Source: Parachlorella kessleri (lineage: Eukaryota > Chlorophyta > Trebouxiophyceae > Chlorellales > Chlorellaceae). Taken from it: a stretch of DNA of 63,537 nt. Both the position numbers and the translations under genes were made by a program. The DNA lies in NCBI GenBank assembly GCA_001598975.1, contig BBXU01000999.1, forward strand, positions 1-63,537, in the 5' to 3' direction. Of the stretch, positions 20,759 to 32,815 are shown piece by piece (within the stretch, counting starts at the first letter, position 1; each line of letters begins with the position of its first letter). A model generated the notes under the pieces. It was given only the letters and a program-made list of their open reading frames with translations. It did not search any database and had not been told where the DNA came from.

Positions 20759-22904
20759 ATGTCCGGACAGGCCCCCTCGCTGGCAGGGTTCCTTGTACTC
20801 ATAGCTGCATACCTGGGGCTTAACAGCAGCCTAAATATGCTGAACAAGGTACGGGAGAGGTGCTGCTCGCTGCACTGCTCTTAGTTAGCTGCTGACAAAG
20901 CTGACAAGCTTGTCATGTACCCTGGCTGCAGTGGGCACTCGGTGTATATGGTAAGACAGGCTCTGAGCCATCAGGCAGCCATGCATGGATAGCCTGGTTC
21001 TCTTGCAACTGTTCGGAATAGGTTTTCCATACCAGGTGGGCAATGATGGGCAATCGACATGTGTACGTCCCCTCCACCCGCTGTGCAGGGTTCCGCTTCC
21101 CCTTCCTGCTGACCAGCACCCATATGCTCTTTAGCTTCTGCGCCTTGGCCCCCATTGCCATGCGGGAGTCAATCAAAGTGCATAGGCACACTTTGGAGAG
21201 GCAGTGGAAGGGGGTGGTATACATTGGGATGTTCCTCGCGCTCAACATCGCCTTGAACAACGTCAGCCTGCTGGATATCTCGCTATCCCTCAATCAGATC
21301 ATCAGGTACGGCCTGGCCTGCTTTTAGGATGCTGGTGGGCTGGAGATCAATACAAATTTCAGCTATCGCTTGATTGTGTGTCACCTACACTGTGGTCCTG
21401 TGCTCTTGCAGCCTTGCCCTCAGCCGCTGCCAGATGGCAAGCCAGTCGTGCACAGACAGCCGCTGGTTGCTTATGCAGGTCGTCCATCCCTGTGGTTACC
21501 TGCGTTCTAGCCATCGTGGTCGAGAACCGGCAGCCCAGCCACGCGGAAGCGCTGTCGCTGATCGTTCTGGTGCTGGGCGTGATGCTGGCGGTGTGGCAGG
21601 GCACGGTCACTGGCAAGCCCTACGCCATCGCCTGCTGCCTCGCTGCCACTTTCAGCAACGGCGCCATGATGACATTCTCCGGCAAGGTCCTATCAGAGAA
21701 GCTGGATGTGGTGAAGCTGACCTTCTACACGGCCCCAGTGTCGCTGCTGTGTCTGCTGCCCTTTACCCTCATCTATGAGGTGGGTGCTTGGCTGTGCCGC
21801 GGCTCTCTGGGCACTGGCAGGTGCTCTGAGCTGAGCAGCAGGTGCTGCTTGCGCAGGGGGGCGTGGACGCCCAGGCGCAATGTGTCCTCGTGTTGCCGGG
21901 TAGTGGTCATGCACTTCTGGAACCTTGCCACGAGCTTCATGACTGACGTGGCACATCAGAGTAGCTTGCAGGGGTCCGGGGGACTTAACTCCAGTTGCTG
22001 CCAGTTACCATTTATTCCGAGGTTTTCCGGATAGCACCAAGAAAGAGTTCATAAGTTGCCCACATCATCCGGGATGCTTACGGACTGCTGCCCTCATGCT
22101 GCCCTTCTGCAGAAGCATAAGTTTGCGGCGTACTACCGGAACCACACACAGGGGGTGTGGGGCATCATGGTGGTGACGAGCATCAACGCGCTGGCCTACA
22201 ACATGGTCCACTCCCTCATGATCAAGAAGACCTCGGCGGTGACGACGACAGTGCTGGGGGAGGTCAAGATCGTGGGGCTGCTTGTGCTGTCAGCCATGTT
22301 CTTGGGTAAGTTATGGAGCGGGGCGGCGAGCACTGGGCAGAGCATGCAGGGGAGGGCTGCGGCTGGCAGCCAGGCGTAGCTGCACGAACCGGCCCCTGTT
22401 CGGCTCTTTGGTCAGCCATTGTCCGGCTGTTGGGTCAGGGACCATGAGTGTCCTGGCAGCCGCGAAAGATGCTGTTGGACAAGACCCCAGGATGAGGAAA
22501 GGTGCATGTAAAGGGCTACACTGGCTGTTTGGCAGTAGCAAGTAGTGGCAGGGGCGGGCAGTGCGTACCGCATACAGCGCATTTGTAATGACTACAGGCA
22601 GTCGCGTGACACACTAGCACAAAATCGAACCCCCCGAAATCTCCAACAGTGTGTTGAATGACACGCTGCCAAGCATTGGCTGATGATGATGGATGCAGGC
22701 GAGGGCAAGGAATTCACGGTGAAGATGTCTATTGGCTGCGCGCTGGCCATGATCGGTTTCTGCATGTACAGCCACACAAAGATAGTGGGCTTCCGGGCGC
22801 AGCAGGCCAAGACTGCCGCAGCAGCCATCGAGAATGGGGTGAGCTACGAGGAGAAGGAGCCCTTGAAGAATGGCAGCACCGTTGATGGTCACAGTCGGGT
22901 ATAG
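20759..22904 (+). CDS. Triose-phosphate/nucleotide-sugar translocator family transporter (SLC35-like)
   Basis: Six exons in phase (20759-20848, 20932-20950, 21089-21305, 21479-21779, 22113-22305, 22699-22904) encode 341 aa. The protein is almost wholly hydrophobic with about 8-10 membrane helices. Family signatures are LNMLNKWALGVYGFRFP near the N terminus, LNIALNNVSLLDISLSLNQ, PVVTCVLAIVVENR, and a C-terminal VLGEVKIVGLLVLSAMFLG, as in plant TPT/KV/A/G-subgroup carriers of Golgi or plastid membranes. The substrate cannot be told from sequence. A cytosolic hydrophilic tail ends the protein. Exon 2 is only 19 nt. It starts 190 bp after the kinase stop on the same strand, and I find no TGTAA between the two genes. 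There is no clear transit peptide, so a Golgi/ER location is more likely than plastid. Confidence 0.9.
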
Positions 22905-23419
22905 GGGAGACACCTGTAAGCAGGGGCACGGCTGTGACTCGCCGGAATGCATGCCGGTTGTACTTGCAGTGTTGCTTTTGCTCTGAGGGCATTGCACTCA
23001 TCATTAGATAGCATGCAGTTGTGTGCTGGTACACTATGAGCCTCCAGCGTCCATATGTGTGTGGCGGGTTTTGCGATGCCTTAGACGAAGGTTAGGTGTC
23101 ATTGTAAAGTGCAAACCACTCTTCCCTCCAGCATTTCATCTCTGTACCTCTCCATATGCCATTTGTCCCATTGCTACAGCGTACTAGGCGTTCTGACCTT
23201 GGTTTGACCACCATTTCTATTTAGTTGTCCACACACTGCCTTGCCTAGCTTGAAAGTGTTATATTGGCTGCGTCAAGGGTGCCGTTATTGCATCTCCACC
23301 TCACGACAAAGGACACCAAATATAAATAAAGATCGGCAGCTGCAACAGGTGTAAGGATTCCCACGGGATTAGTCATCTCAAGCTTTGGAGAAGAAACAAT
23401 ACAGTATAAAGGCGGCGAG
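22905..23419. other. Convergent intergenic region
   Basis: This lies between the 3' ends of the transporter (plus) and the apyrase (minus) and holds their UTRs. TGTAA occurs at 22915-22919 (probably too close to the stop) and at 23103-23107, which is the better candidate for the transporter. I see no gene. Confidence 0.5.
23103..23107 (+). terminator. TGTAA poly(A) signal of the transporter
   Basis: Chlorophyte-type TGTAA about 200 bp downstream of the stop at 22904. Confidence 0.5.
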
Positions 23420-26400
23420 CTAGCCTAGGAGGTTGATGGCAGCGCCCAGGGGCCATGCCGCCTCCACCTGCTCCCCCTTGTACTGGACCTGCAGCAGGAG
23501 ATTATAGTGGGGGGCACACATTGAATCTCACCCGACTTCTGGGCCGCCCTTACAGTCCAGGCTGCAAACCAGCTACCCGCAGCTCAGCAGGTGGGGCCCT
23601 TTGAGTTCTCCCTTACAAAACTCACCCTGTGGTCAGACACGACTCACAGTTCCGCTGCAGGCAAGCCCATGCCAAAACCCTCCAAACTTGGCCAAAACCA
23701 GGCCTGGTAACCTGCAACTTGTTGTCGAGCAGTGAGGCAAACCCCTCCCTCTCTCCCCCCAAGCCACCACAAGCGCAGCTGGCGGAGGCGACCAGCTTAC
23801 CTTCTTCACGAGCGTGATGGTGGTGGTCTCAGGGATGTCAAAGCCCTCTGTCAGCAGTGTGTGGGCATACGAGAGGTCCAGGCAGAAGAAGGGCCGGTGG
23901 ATCTCTTGCACCTGCAGTCAGGCAACCACCGTGCACCCCAATGAGGCGCATGCTGCTCACGTTGGGACCCCAGTAGAATGACTCAGCACGCGCCGCCGGG
24001 GCAGACACGTATCTTGTAGCGATTTGCACCAGCAGAATCCCTGGCTTAAGTGACTAGGTCAGCTGCAGGTCCCCACTGAGGCCTTATTGACATCATGTGA
24101 AGCCCCCTTCCCCCCACCCCCCCACCCACACCACACTCCTCAAAGCCCAATCTCGCAACACATACACGCACTACACCCTACCATGACGAGTTCCACCCAC
24201 CGCAGTACCACTGCTGTGCCGCTGACCCGCGTCAGCCACTCACCTTGGGGAATGTTGTGGCCAGCTCCTCCAGCTTGGCGGGGCACACCTGCCTGGCCAT
24301 GTCCGCAAAGTGCTTGGGGGTCAGCTGCTGCTGGATGGCATCTTCCTGGGTCACCAGCCCTGCAGCAGCGAGCAGCGAGCACACGGATGCAGACATTACA
24401 TGCACACATAGCAAATAGAGGATATGCGGCGACCAGATGCGTGGCATCTTGTCCATCATCGCCCTGGGGCAGCAGATGGCAAGCATAGCCCCGGGTGGCA
24501 GGCGGGTGATAGGTAAACTCTAGCGGGGACCGCGATAAGCAAGGGTCGGCAAGGATTTGGCACCTAGCCAGCCAAAGTATCACCATTCACCCCCCAGTAG
24601 CCTTGCATAACACATTGCACCCACCACTCACCGAGGGCCATTAATACACAGCCCCTTGCGGTTCGCCCGCACTTCACCCCTTCGTCGCCTCTACCAGCCA
24701 GACTTGGCCCAAACAACTCACTGTGCACTGTGCTAAAATCCCAGCAGGGACACTCGGCTTACCTGCATCAGTGGCCCGGTCCCAGAAGTAGGAGGACACA
24801 TAGAACACATCCGGCACGCGGTTGCCGCCCCAGGCGCCGTTGAAGGTACACTGCAGCTTGGGCGCGCCGCACTCGGTCGCGTGCTTGAGGGCCGACAGCA
24901 CTGTGGCTGAGCACTTGTCGTGGGAGGGTGCCTCCGAGTGCCCAACCATGCTATACTTCTTGCCCCCGTACTCATACTCCCCTGCATGCCAGATCCATTT
25001 GCATGGCGGGCGCCAAGCCTGTCAACAACACTCCAAAACCAGCTGTCTCTCCTTTTTAGAGCCTACACTTCTGTCTTCAACAAACCCCAACAGCTAATCT
25101 GCCTTGCTCCTGGATGCTGAAGCTACTAGGGGCTCAGGGGATGATTTCCACCTGGACACGCATCACACGCACATAGCCCAGCCAGTCGATCAGTCCCCAT
25201 GTAGCTGGGGTGAGCTTACCTGAGTAGCCGGTGGGCACGCAGGGGTGCTCCTCCTTGGCCTCGCTCAGCACAGCGGCGCGACCGGCCATCAGCCCGTACC
25301 CCAGGTAGCTGCAGCAGCACGCAACCAAGCCTTGTGGGGACGCGAAACGGGGATATCGACGCACTAGGCCTGCAGCAGTATGCCGTGCCTGCAGAGCTCA
25401 CCATGCCGCATGGCTGCCCTTCGCCGCCAATGCACAGCAACCCCGTGCATAATAGCTTTCTCTACCCTCTGCTCCGCGCACATCCACTTTAACCAGGTGC
25501 CTCCCCACGCGCCTGCCCGCCAGCTTACTTTGTGCTGCAGCCACAACATAAGGCGAGCACCAGCGGAGCGTACCTATAGACATACACCGAGTATGCGCGG
25601 CCGCCGCCCTTGAGCTGGGTGACATACGAGGCGTCGGGGGCTTCCTTGGCCTCCTCATCCGTCATCGCAAACGCCTCCTGCACGCTGCCACCACCTGCAC
25701 AAAATACACACCGGAGCCAGCAGTCAGCCCACCATTCATACTACTACTGAGCACAGCCCTGCCTCCCTGCGACCTGCATGTGCCATTGCACCATTGCCGG
25801 CACCCAACACATCCATCCAGGCCTCCCAAGAGGCCGCCTTGTGTTGCTATCCTGGATGTTTACTGTGCAGGCCCACATGAGCGAGGAGGAAGATCTACTG
25901 CCCCTAACACTTCTTTTAAGTCAGCCTTGGCGCAGGTACTCACCCAGGTCGATGGAGGCGACGGTCTCGTGCTCCTTCTTGCCCAGGTTGCCCAGCAGGT
26001 AGTTCAGCGTCAGCCAGGCAAACGCGCCCTCGTCCACGCCGCTCAGGATCTTGACATCGCCATCCTCAAACGCAAACGGGTAGCCCGCCCGCAGCCACTT
26101 GCGCACCTCCCCCAGAATGATGTCCGCTTTGCCATCAGGCAACAGCCGGAGCCCGGCAGTAGCACCCACCATCACGTGGGTGCTGGCCTGCAGCGGCTGC
26201 GGCACAGTCTCCAGCGCAAGGTCTAGGAGCGGCTTGAGGGAGGCTGCTGCTGCTGGCGGGTCCTCGGCGTAGGAGCTCAGCCCCGGCCGCAGCTGCTCAA
26301 ACTTGTCAAACTGGAGTTCTAGCGCCCCGTCCACGACTAGGAACTTGAAGATGTGCACGCGGCTGCCGGTGGAGCCGGCGTCAACCACTATGGCAAACTT

Positions 26401-26799
26401 CTCTTCCGCTGCTGCTGCCGCCGACTGCTTGTGTTTGAGGGCGCCGCCGACGCGGCCGAGCGGCTCTGTAGCGCGGCTGAAATCGAGGGCCGAGTCACCG
26501 CCGCGAGGCAGGAGGGCTAGTATGGCCAGAATGAGCAGCACTGGCACGGCTACAACCAAGGCTGTCCCCCAGTTCCTGTATAAAACAAGCGGGAGGCTTG
26601 GTAGCTTGCAGATGTACACGGCCAGGTGGGTATTGCCCAGGACAGGCAGGTGCTAGCAGTTGAACACTGCCCTGCTGGAGGTGGCCCAACTTGCATACCT
26701 ACAGGGGCCACCACAGGAGGTTTTAAGGAGGCCAGGCCTCTATACGCACCGCCAAATGCCGCTCAGCAGCTGGCCGTCCTTGGTATACTTGTTGCCCAT
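23420..26799 (-). CDS. Apyrase (GDA1/CD39 nucleoside triphosphate diphosphohydrolase)
   Basis: Eight exons in phase (26799-26750, 26575-25944, 25694-25574, 25308-25220, 24981-24763, 24359-24244, 23911-23801, 23488-23420) give 468 aa. All five apyrase conserved regions are visible: VVDAGSTGSRVHIFKF (ACR1), ATAGLRLLP (ACR2), SGVDEGAFAWLTLNYLLG (ACR3), DLGGGSVQEAF (ACR4, reconstructed across the exon 2/3 junction) and AAWPLGAAI (ACR5). An N-terminal signal anchor (about residues 18-38, VVAVPVLLILAILALL) predicts a type II Golgi/ER or plasma-membrane protein with a luminal or external active site. It hydrolyses NTPs and NDPs to NMP, for example in Golgi glycosylation or extracellular ATP turnover. 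The first exon (MGNKYTKDGQLLSGIWR) was chosen because its donor at 26750 keeps phase with the acceptor at 26575. All catalytic residues I can name are present. Confidence 0.93.
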
Positions 26800-27196
26800 T
26801 CTTTTTGACGGGGTGGACGAGTCCTCCTCGTATCCAGCCACTGTCATGTCCTGGCCGGGAGATACAACGGTGGCCGCGCTCCTCGCCCTTGCTATGCCCT
26901 GTTTCATTCACACACCATGCGGGGCTGCATGGATCTATGAATGGGACCCGCACGTAATGTGGCGCTGCCAGCCGGGTGGTCTGAGGTGGGCAGACGCGGT
27001 GCGGCTGTTCTGCTCGGGCGTTGAAGTCCGGGAAGGGCGCAAGGGCTCTGAAGGCTTCCCGCCAAGGCGCACCAGATGGCACCTTGCTGGTGTTCTGCTG
27101 GTGAGATGGCAGTGATTTTAAGTGGGTTGGTTGGTACTGCTTACCACCATCGTAGCCACCTGTGTTCCATGACGTAGCACGGGCCAACTTCATGAC
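26800..27196. promoter_or_regulatory. Divergent intergenic region (shared promoter candidate)
   Basis: About 400 bp separates the start codons of the apyrase (minus) and FtsJ (plus) genes. Open frames cross it on both strands, but none continues an exon. No recognisable motif. Confidence 0.4.
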
Positions 27197-28615
27197 ATGG
27201 CGAATCAAGTGGGGAACAAAGTGGGCAGCAGGGTGCTTCAGGACGTGTACTTCAAGCAAGCCAAGGTGCATGATAAATGCATGACACTTGCACTGGGCTG
27301 ACGCTGCTATAGCAGAGCTACTGAGTCCTCTGTGGAACATTAGTAGCAGAACAACACGCAGCCTGGTCGGTCGCAGGCACAAGGCTACGTAGCACGCAGC
27401 GCTTTCAAGCTCCTAGAGATACAGGAGAAGCACAAAATTATCCCGCCTGGCGGCCGAGTCCTGGACCTGGGGTGCCACCCGGGCGCGTGGCTGCAAGTGG
27501 CGTGCAAATCACTGGGGCCACCCAGCCGGGGCGGGCTGGTTATAGGCGTTGACATACAGGTGAGCTGTGAGCTGTAGTGCGTTTTTGGGTGCAGCACCTG
27601 CAGGCGGTGTTCTGTGATCCGACAGGTAGGCTTGCAGGCAGGCAAGGGCATTGGTCTGCAACCCTTAGTGGTGTGGCCTTCTTGGCAGGTGCACCTTGTA
27701 GGCATTTTGCCAAGCTGGCGCCGGTGGTGCAAAGAAAGCAGGATTTTGCTGGTGTGTTGCAGGAAACAAAGAAGCCCGATAAATACTGTGACGACCGTGT
27801 CATGATTGTGCATGCGGATGCAAGAAACTTGGAAGCAGACTTTTGGCTGCAGCACTGTCCCCAGGTGACCCCAACATTCTGTAGGACAAGGTATAGATGT
27901 TTTCTCATCACATGGGACCTGCATCAGGCTGTGCAGATCATGGATCTGCCTGAAAGAGGCCTGCTCTCGCAAAGGCATAGTTGCCAAGGTTAGTTTTGCT
28001 GGGCCCAATTCGTGGGAAGGCCTTGGGTGACATGCCCGCAACTGCATGCTGGCGTTCCAGCATTCCCAGGCGATTTCCCAGCTCATCGTGTTTGCAGGGC
28101 CTGGATGCGGTGCTGAGTGACATGTGTCACTGGACGCATGGCAACTCGGTGGTTGACGCCTACAAGAGCCTGGAGCTGGCCCGCTGTGCCTGGACCGTAG
28201 CTACCGGGGGCGAGGCTGCAGAGGCAGCAGACCCTAACCTGCCTTTCAGCAGGGGCGTGCTCAAGCCGGGGGGCAGCCTGGTCATGAAGCTGCTGCAGGT
28301 GGGTGCAGCCTCGGCTGGTGGCTTTAGGCTGGCGTTGTTGGCCCGCGAGCCTGGGTATATCGTGTATACAAGTGTCTGTAGCCTTGCCTGCAGGAGCCTA
28401 GGAGAGGTATTGGTGGTCATTTCCGCTGCAACAGTTAGTGGGTGGTCTCCTTGCGAGCTGGCATCCCCACCTGTGTGTTTGATGTGCAGGGCTCCGGCAC
28501 ACAGGAGTTTGCACAAGAGCTTCGACGAGATTTTGCAAAGGTCGCCTGGCACCGACCCAAAGCAACTCGGAGTGAAAGTAAAGAGGTTTTCTTGGTTGGC
28601 TTGAAGCGCAAGTAG
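27197..28615 (+). CDS. FtsJ/RlmE-type rRNA 2'-O-ribose methyltransferase
   Basis: Five exons in phase (27197-27265, 27377-27559, 27763-27864, 28098-28298, 28490-28615) give 226 aa. The SAM-binding motif is VLDLGCHPGAWLQVA. The FtsJ catalytic tetrad K-D-K-E is seen as FKLLEI, LSDMCH, VMKLLQ and SKEVFLV, with a PGG loop before the second Lys. The motif spacing and VLSDMCH resemble the land-plant organellar FtsJ-like protein, so a 23S-type rRNA of plastid or mitochondrion is the likely substrate; this is inference. The N terminus before the fold (MANQVGNKVGSRVLQDV) is short and only weakly targeting-like, so a longer first exon could exist. All introns are GT-AG. Confidence 0.9.
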
Positions 28616-29439
28616 CCTGATGCAACGTCTGCTGCAGTCAGAGCCATTTCCTCTGTGTGTTGGTTTGTGTCGCTGAGGGTGTGGGCGAGGGGTACTGCTA
28701 TTTTTTATATGGAAATAACGACATATATGTGTTGGTCCGGTTACACAGCTTGTCTTTTAGTTGGATTTAGTAATTTCTCTGTCGGCTCGCTCCCCACTGT
28801 CAAGGGGTAATCCAGGGTCGCTGGCTTTGGCTGCAAAGCTAACATGCACCTTGCCTCTAGATACTTCTTGTGACTATCTTTCCCAGCCCGTTTCAAAAAC
28901 GAGATTGCTTGCTATGTTTGAGAACCATGTCGTTCTGCTAGCACTGCTAACCAGCTGTGTCCTGGCTGAGGGCAAAGAGAGGTTGGTAACAATTGGGTTT
29001 TGGAAAGCGAAGTGGTGCCACATGTAGTTGCAGTTGAAGCGAAGTTTGGGATTGGCAGTGCTCAGTCTTCTTGAAGTTGTGAGCAGGTCCTGGCGTCTTG
29101 CGCCCTGCAAAGGTTCCAGCAGGCGCAGCATACGTATTCAAGCGTCAATCGCAAGAGTCAGGGGGCCTTGTCGAACCTCACACTCGTGTATATCTTATCC
29201 ACCCCAGTTTTATCACATATTTTATTCTGACAATTGGCCTAAGGGGTTTATGCTGCTTGCTTGCTGATCGCCACCATCATGAAGTGAGTCCCGCATGAGC
29301 TGCCGAGACAATTGGCGCTTGTATAGCACAGCCCCCTCAGGAGCTCCGAGACTGACTGGGTTGGCAGCATGCATGCAGGCCACAGCACTGACAGCAGGCT
29401 AAACTCGAGGTCGAGGTCCAGGTCGAGGGCTGGAATAGA
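28616..29439. other. No gene recognised
   Basis: A locally AT-richer intergenic stretch (for example TTTTTTATATGG near 28700). An 88-codon open frame begins at 28761 but lacks motifs and context. It probably holds the FtsJ 3'UTR and the promoter of the next gene. Confidence 0.45.
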
Positions 29440-32400
29440 ATGGCGGATAAGATTCTAAATATCCGCAAGGTACACCAATACAACTGCTTTAAATTTCATT
29501 GGACAAACACAACTACCCCCTGGGTGGAACGTCGAAGCTCTGAAGCCATGCCCAACTAGTTACTGCCTGATGCGTGCAGCGCGAGGATGAGAGTGAGCCG
29601 CTTGGTGGCCTGCCAGAGCAACCGCTGGCAAAGGCCAAATCGGCGAGAGCAGTAAAGAAGCTTAGACCCCAGCAGCCAGAGAAAGCCACCAAACGGCGAA
29701 AGGTTGTTTTCAAGGAGCCGCCGGGGGCACGCACGTTACAGGACATCCATGCAGCTGCAGCAGGGGCAGTACAGATCGATGTGGCAAGCGCAGAGGAGGC
29801 AATTGTTGACACATTTGGCGAGGGAGACTCAGCAGCAGGCAGTGAGCAGCTCCGCCGAAAGGCAGCGGCACCAGCCAGGCGGCCGCTAGATGGTAAGCTG
29901 AATGGCAGCCCTGCTTGGGATATTGTTAGAAAGGCAGGCGGCCCAGTCGCTGTTGAGAGCAAGCAGCAGCTCCCCAGAGTAGCAGCTGATTGCGACAGCC
30001 ACAGCAGCGGTGCTGCTGCTGAGGCAGCGCAGCCCCAGGAAGATCAGGTTGTCGACTTGACAGGCTGCTGCAGTGATGACCCACATGCCTCCCCTCCCAC
30101 CAGGCGTACAGCCACTGAGAGACAGCCAAACCTCACCACACCCTCGCCACTTGTACCTCTCTCACACAAGAGGCCCTGCAAGCTGCAGCAGCAGCACCAG
30201 CAGCACCCTCTAGCAGCGCCGGCTGGCACCATCGACGGATCTGTGCTGTCGGCGCCTCACAACCTGCCCAGCATCTGTGACGTGATCCAGGAGCTCAGCC
30301 GCAGAGAGGCGGAGGCCCGCAGGGTGGCACTGGCAACTGAGCGAGATCTTACACTATCAGAGCGGGAGGCTGCAGTCATTGGAAGCTTCCTGGGGGACAT
30401 CGCAAGAGAGGCACACCAGGAAGCCGTCGCCCAGCGCCACGCAGCAGCAACGCTCAGGGCAGAAGCCGAGCGACTACAGCGGGAGCTTGTATTAGCTGGA
30501 GATGGGCTGGTTGCAGCTGAGCAGGAAACCAAGGCAGCAAGGCGGGCTGAGGATGTGCTCCTCGCCAAGATCGACATGCTTAGGGGACAGCTGCTGGCAT
30601 CCAAGGCGGCGCAAGCCGCTGCCTGGGAGGCACATAAGCTGAGCGTGAGAAAAGGGAGGCCGCCAGGGAAGCAGTGCTGCTGGCAAGGCAGGAGGCTGCA
30701 GCTGCAAGACATGCTGAGGAGGTTGCCAGGAGTGAAGCTGCGGCAGCCATGCAGGCGGAAGGCACAGCACGCCGTGAGGCTGAGGAAGCCAGGGCAGGGG
30801 AGCGGGCTGCACAGGCTGAGGCGACAGCAGCCAGGGCTGCAGCTCAGGCGGCGCGAAGTGAGGCTGCAGCAGCCAGGGCGGCAGCGAAACAGGCCCCACG
30901 CGGCAAGGGCGCCGGTGGTGCGGCCGCTGCGCCCGCTTCGCATGCAGCCGGAGCCCCGTCATCGTCTTGCGGAGCGGGGCAGCCGCCTCCTGCCGCTTCA
31001 GTAGATAAGACGCTGGCGACGCTTGCCAAGGTGCATGCCATCCAGGCCTGGCGCTTGGCTTCCCAGCAGCACCCACAGGCGCTGGACCTGGAGCAGTGCC
31101 ATAAGCTCCTGCTCTTCCTTACGGGGTTGCCTAGCAATAGCGAGGTATGTCCAACCTAGCACGAGCGAGGAAAATAAAGGCAGGCTTTCAACCTCCTGGT
31201 TCCTAAAATAAGACTGAGGAGAACTTGCGACTGGTAACTGCTGCTGGTGCATAATCGTTTGGATTGTGACCATGACCCAAGTTAGGTGCTTGAGTATGGG
31301 AGTGACGGGGGTAAGGGGTTCGAGGTACGGCTTTGGAGTTACAGCTGCACCGATGTCAACATCCATTTAACCGACCATGGAAGCTACAAGTCTGTCTTGC
31401 TTTGCAGTGTTAACCCCAGTGAACGTTAAATTCGGTTTTCTCTCAATTCCAATGTGTGAATAAATGCAGATCACCCAGAAGCAAGCAAGGGCAGCATTAG
31501 CAGGTCTGCACTCTGACAAGATGGCTCAACTGCTGGGGGCAACAGCAGCCTGGGGGCCGCATGGCCAGGAGCGATGCAGGTAAGCCAATGACAAGTGCAC
31601 TACCCAATTGGTATGCTGCGGAGGCCTGCAGATGTAGGAACCCTGGGAAAGCGCCTGTGTTGCCGATGCCCACCCAGGGGACAGGCAGGTGCTTGGCTTC
31701 AGGGCGGTTGCGCCCTTGCCAGTCTTGTGTGACCAACTGCTGGAGGCATAGCCGGAGGTGGGGTTGCATCCTTGGGGTATGGCATTCTGCAGCTTGTTCT
31801 GTTTCTGTCGCGTAGTGGCACAGAGGCAGCCGGAGCTGTTCAGCAGTGAGTTGTCCAGTCTGTCAGTGCAGGAATCGAGGTATGATATTTGTACGACATC
31901 TGAGGGTCTAACCAGTTTACCTCTCCAAAAACAAGCTTAGTCACTCCTAATGCCGCCCCAAGGAGATACTTAGGGCAATGTTTGGCTCATTGCAGGAAGC
32001 TGTTGACCGAGGCCTTCCAGAAGGTTAACAATGCCAAGGAGGTAGGCTCAATGTTTTTACTAGGATTAGCATTGGACTCTTATTTTGCCTTTACACCGAG
32101 GCCTCACAGTTAAGACCTTGCACAGCATGAATGGCAAGCCGTGCATAATGAAGGTATTGCCGAGCGCAACCCCCAAACACCACAAGCGCTGCGCATGTTG
32201 CTGTGAGCTGGGTGGCTGAGGCTGCTGTCAGTGTGATGCTGCAGGCATTATTGTCCGCAGGCTGGCTGGAAGACTGAAAAGCCCACAAGCTTGGTTGGGA
32301 AAGGCTTCATTGAGTGGTCAGCCATGGAGAGCTTGCCATCCACTGCCCTCGATATGGAACGAGAGTATCCTGGAGAAGATGTAACATTCGGCAGTGTCAC

Positions 32401-32815
32401 ACGCTTGTGCACTCAACAGAAGCAGGACAAGGCTGATAGCCGCTTTCAAGCTGTGGATCTTTCTCCGCTGGACCTTCCCAGGGCACTATTGGCAACAAAA
32501 CACGTTAACCCACGACTCCCTAGGGTCACTCCCCTCTTGACCTGCTGCCTAGTTGTAACCTCCAGCGCAACCTATGCTGCACCACCCACAGCGCTTGTAG
32601 CACCAATGCACCCGCAACCACCAGGACCAGGCCATTTGTCCCCTGCAGCCCATTCCGCACACCCGCCGTGCCAACCCAACGAGAGGCCCTCCACTGAGCC
32701 TCACTGTTGCTGCTGCTGCTGCTGCCTTTCACGCCGCCACCGCCTGCTGCATCTAACAGCCCACCACTCAAACTGTCGGTACCGCTTTGCTGCTCGTCGC
32801 TGCCGCCTGTGCTAG
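29440..32815 (+). CDS. Coiled-coil, nuclear-type protein of unknown function with two apparent frameshifts
   Basis: Exon 1 (29440-29469, MADKILNIRK) splices to a long exon (29580-31144), then 31470-31579, 31816-31879, 31996-32041 and 32261-32815. The N-terminal third is basic and bipartite-NLS-like (KKLRPQQPEKATKRRKVVF). An Ala/Glu/Arg-rich coiled coil spans about residues 250-500. The last exons (KLLTEAFQKVNNAKE, GWKTEKPTSLVGKGFIEW) are helical, and I do not recognise the family. Reading continuity breaks twice. At 30635-30643 one base appears missing, because WEAHK in one frame continues as AEREKREAAREA in the next. In exon 3 near 31547-31558 one base appears extra in a G5 run. The two cancel, and the other junctions are in phase. 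Either the sequence has indel errors or this is a decaying gene. The last ~290 codon bases are antisense to the carboxypeptidase coding exon, so the true 3' end is doubtful. Confidence 0.55.
32091..32095 (-). terminator. Candidate TGTAA poly(A) signal of the carboxypeptidase
   Basis: TTACA on plus, about 430 bp downstream of the minus-strand stop at 32526. It lies inside an intron of the convergent coiled-coil gene, implying overlapping transcripts. Confidence 0.4.

Noticed and set aside
30650..31004. C-terminal part of the long plus-strand frame beginning 29574
   Set aside because: After the frameshift near 30640 it becomes an Arg/Gln/Leu/Pro-rich out-of-frame reading; the Ala/Glu coiled coil continues in the neighbouring frame.
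32526..32815. Plus-strand Cys-rich tail of the coiled-coil gene as a genuine domain
   Set aside because: The Cys run is the antisense of a Ser-coding CAG/AGC run in the carboxypeptidase, so it is a shadow even if it is translated.
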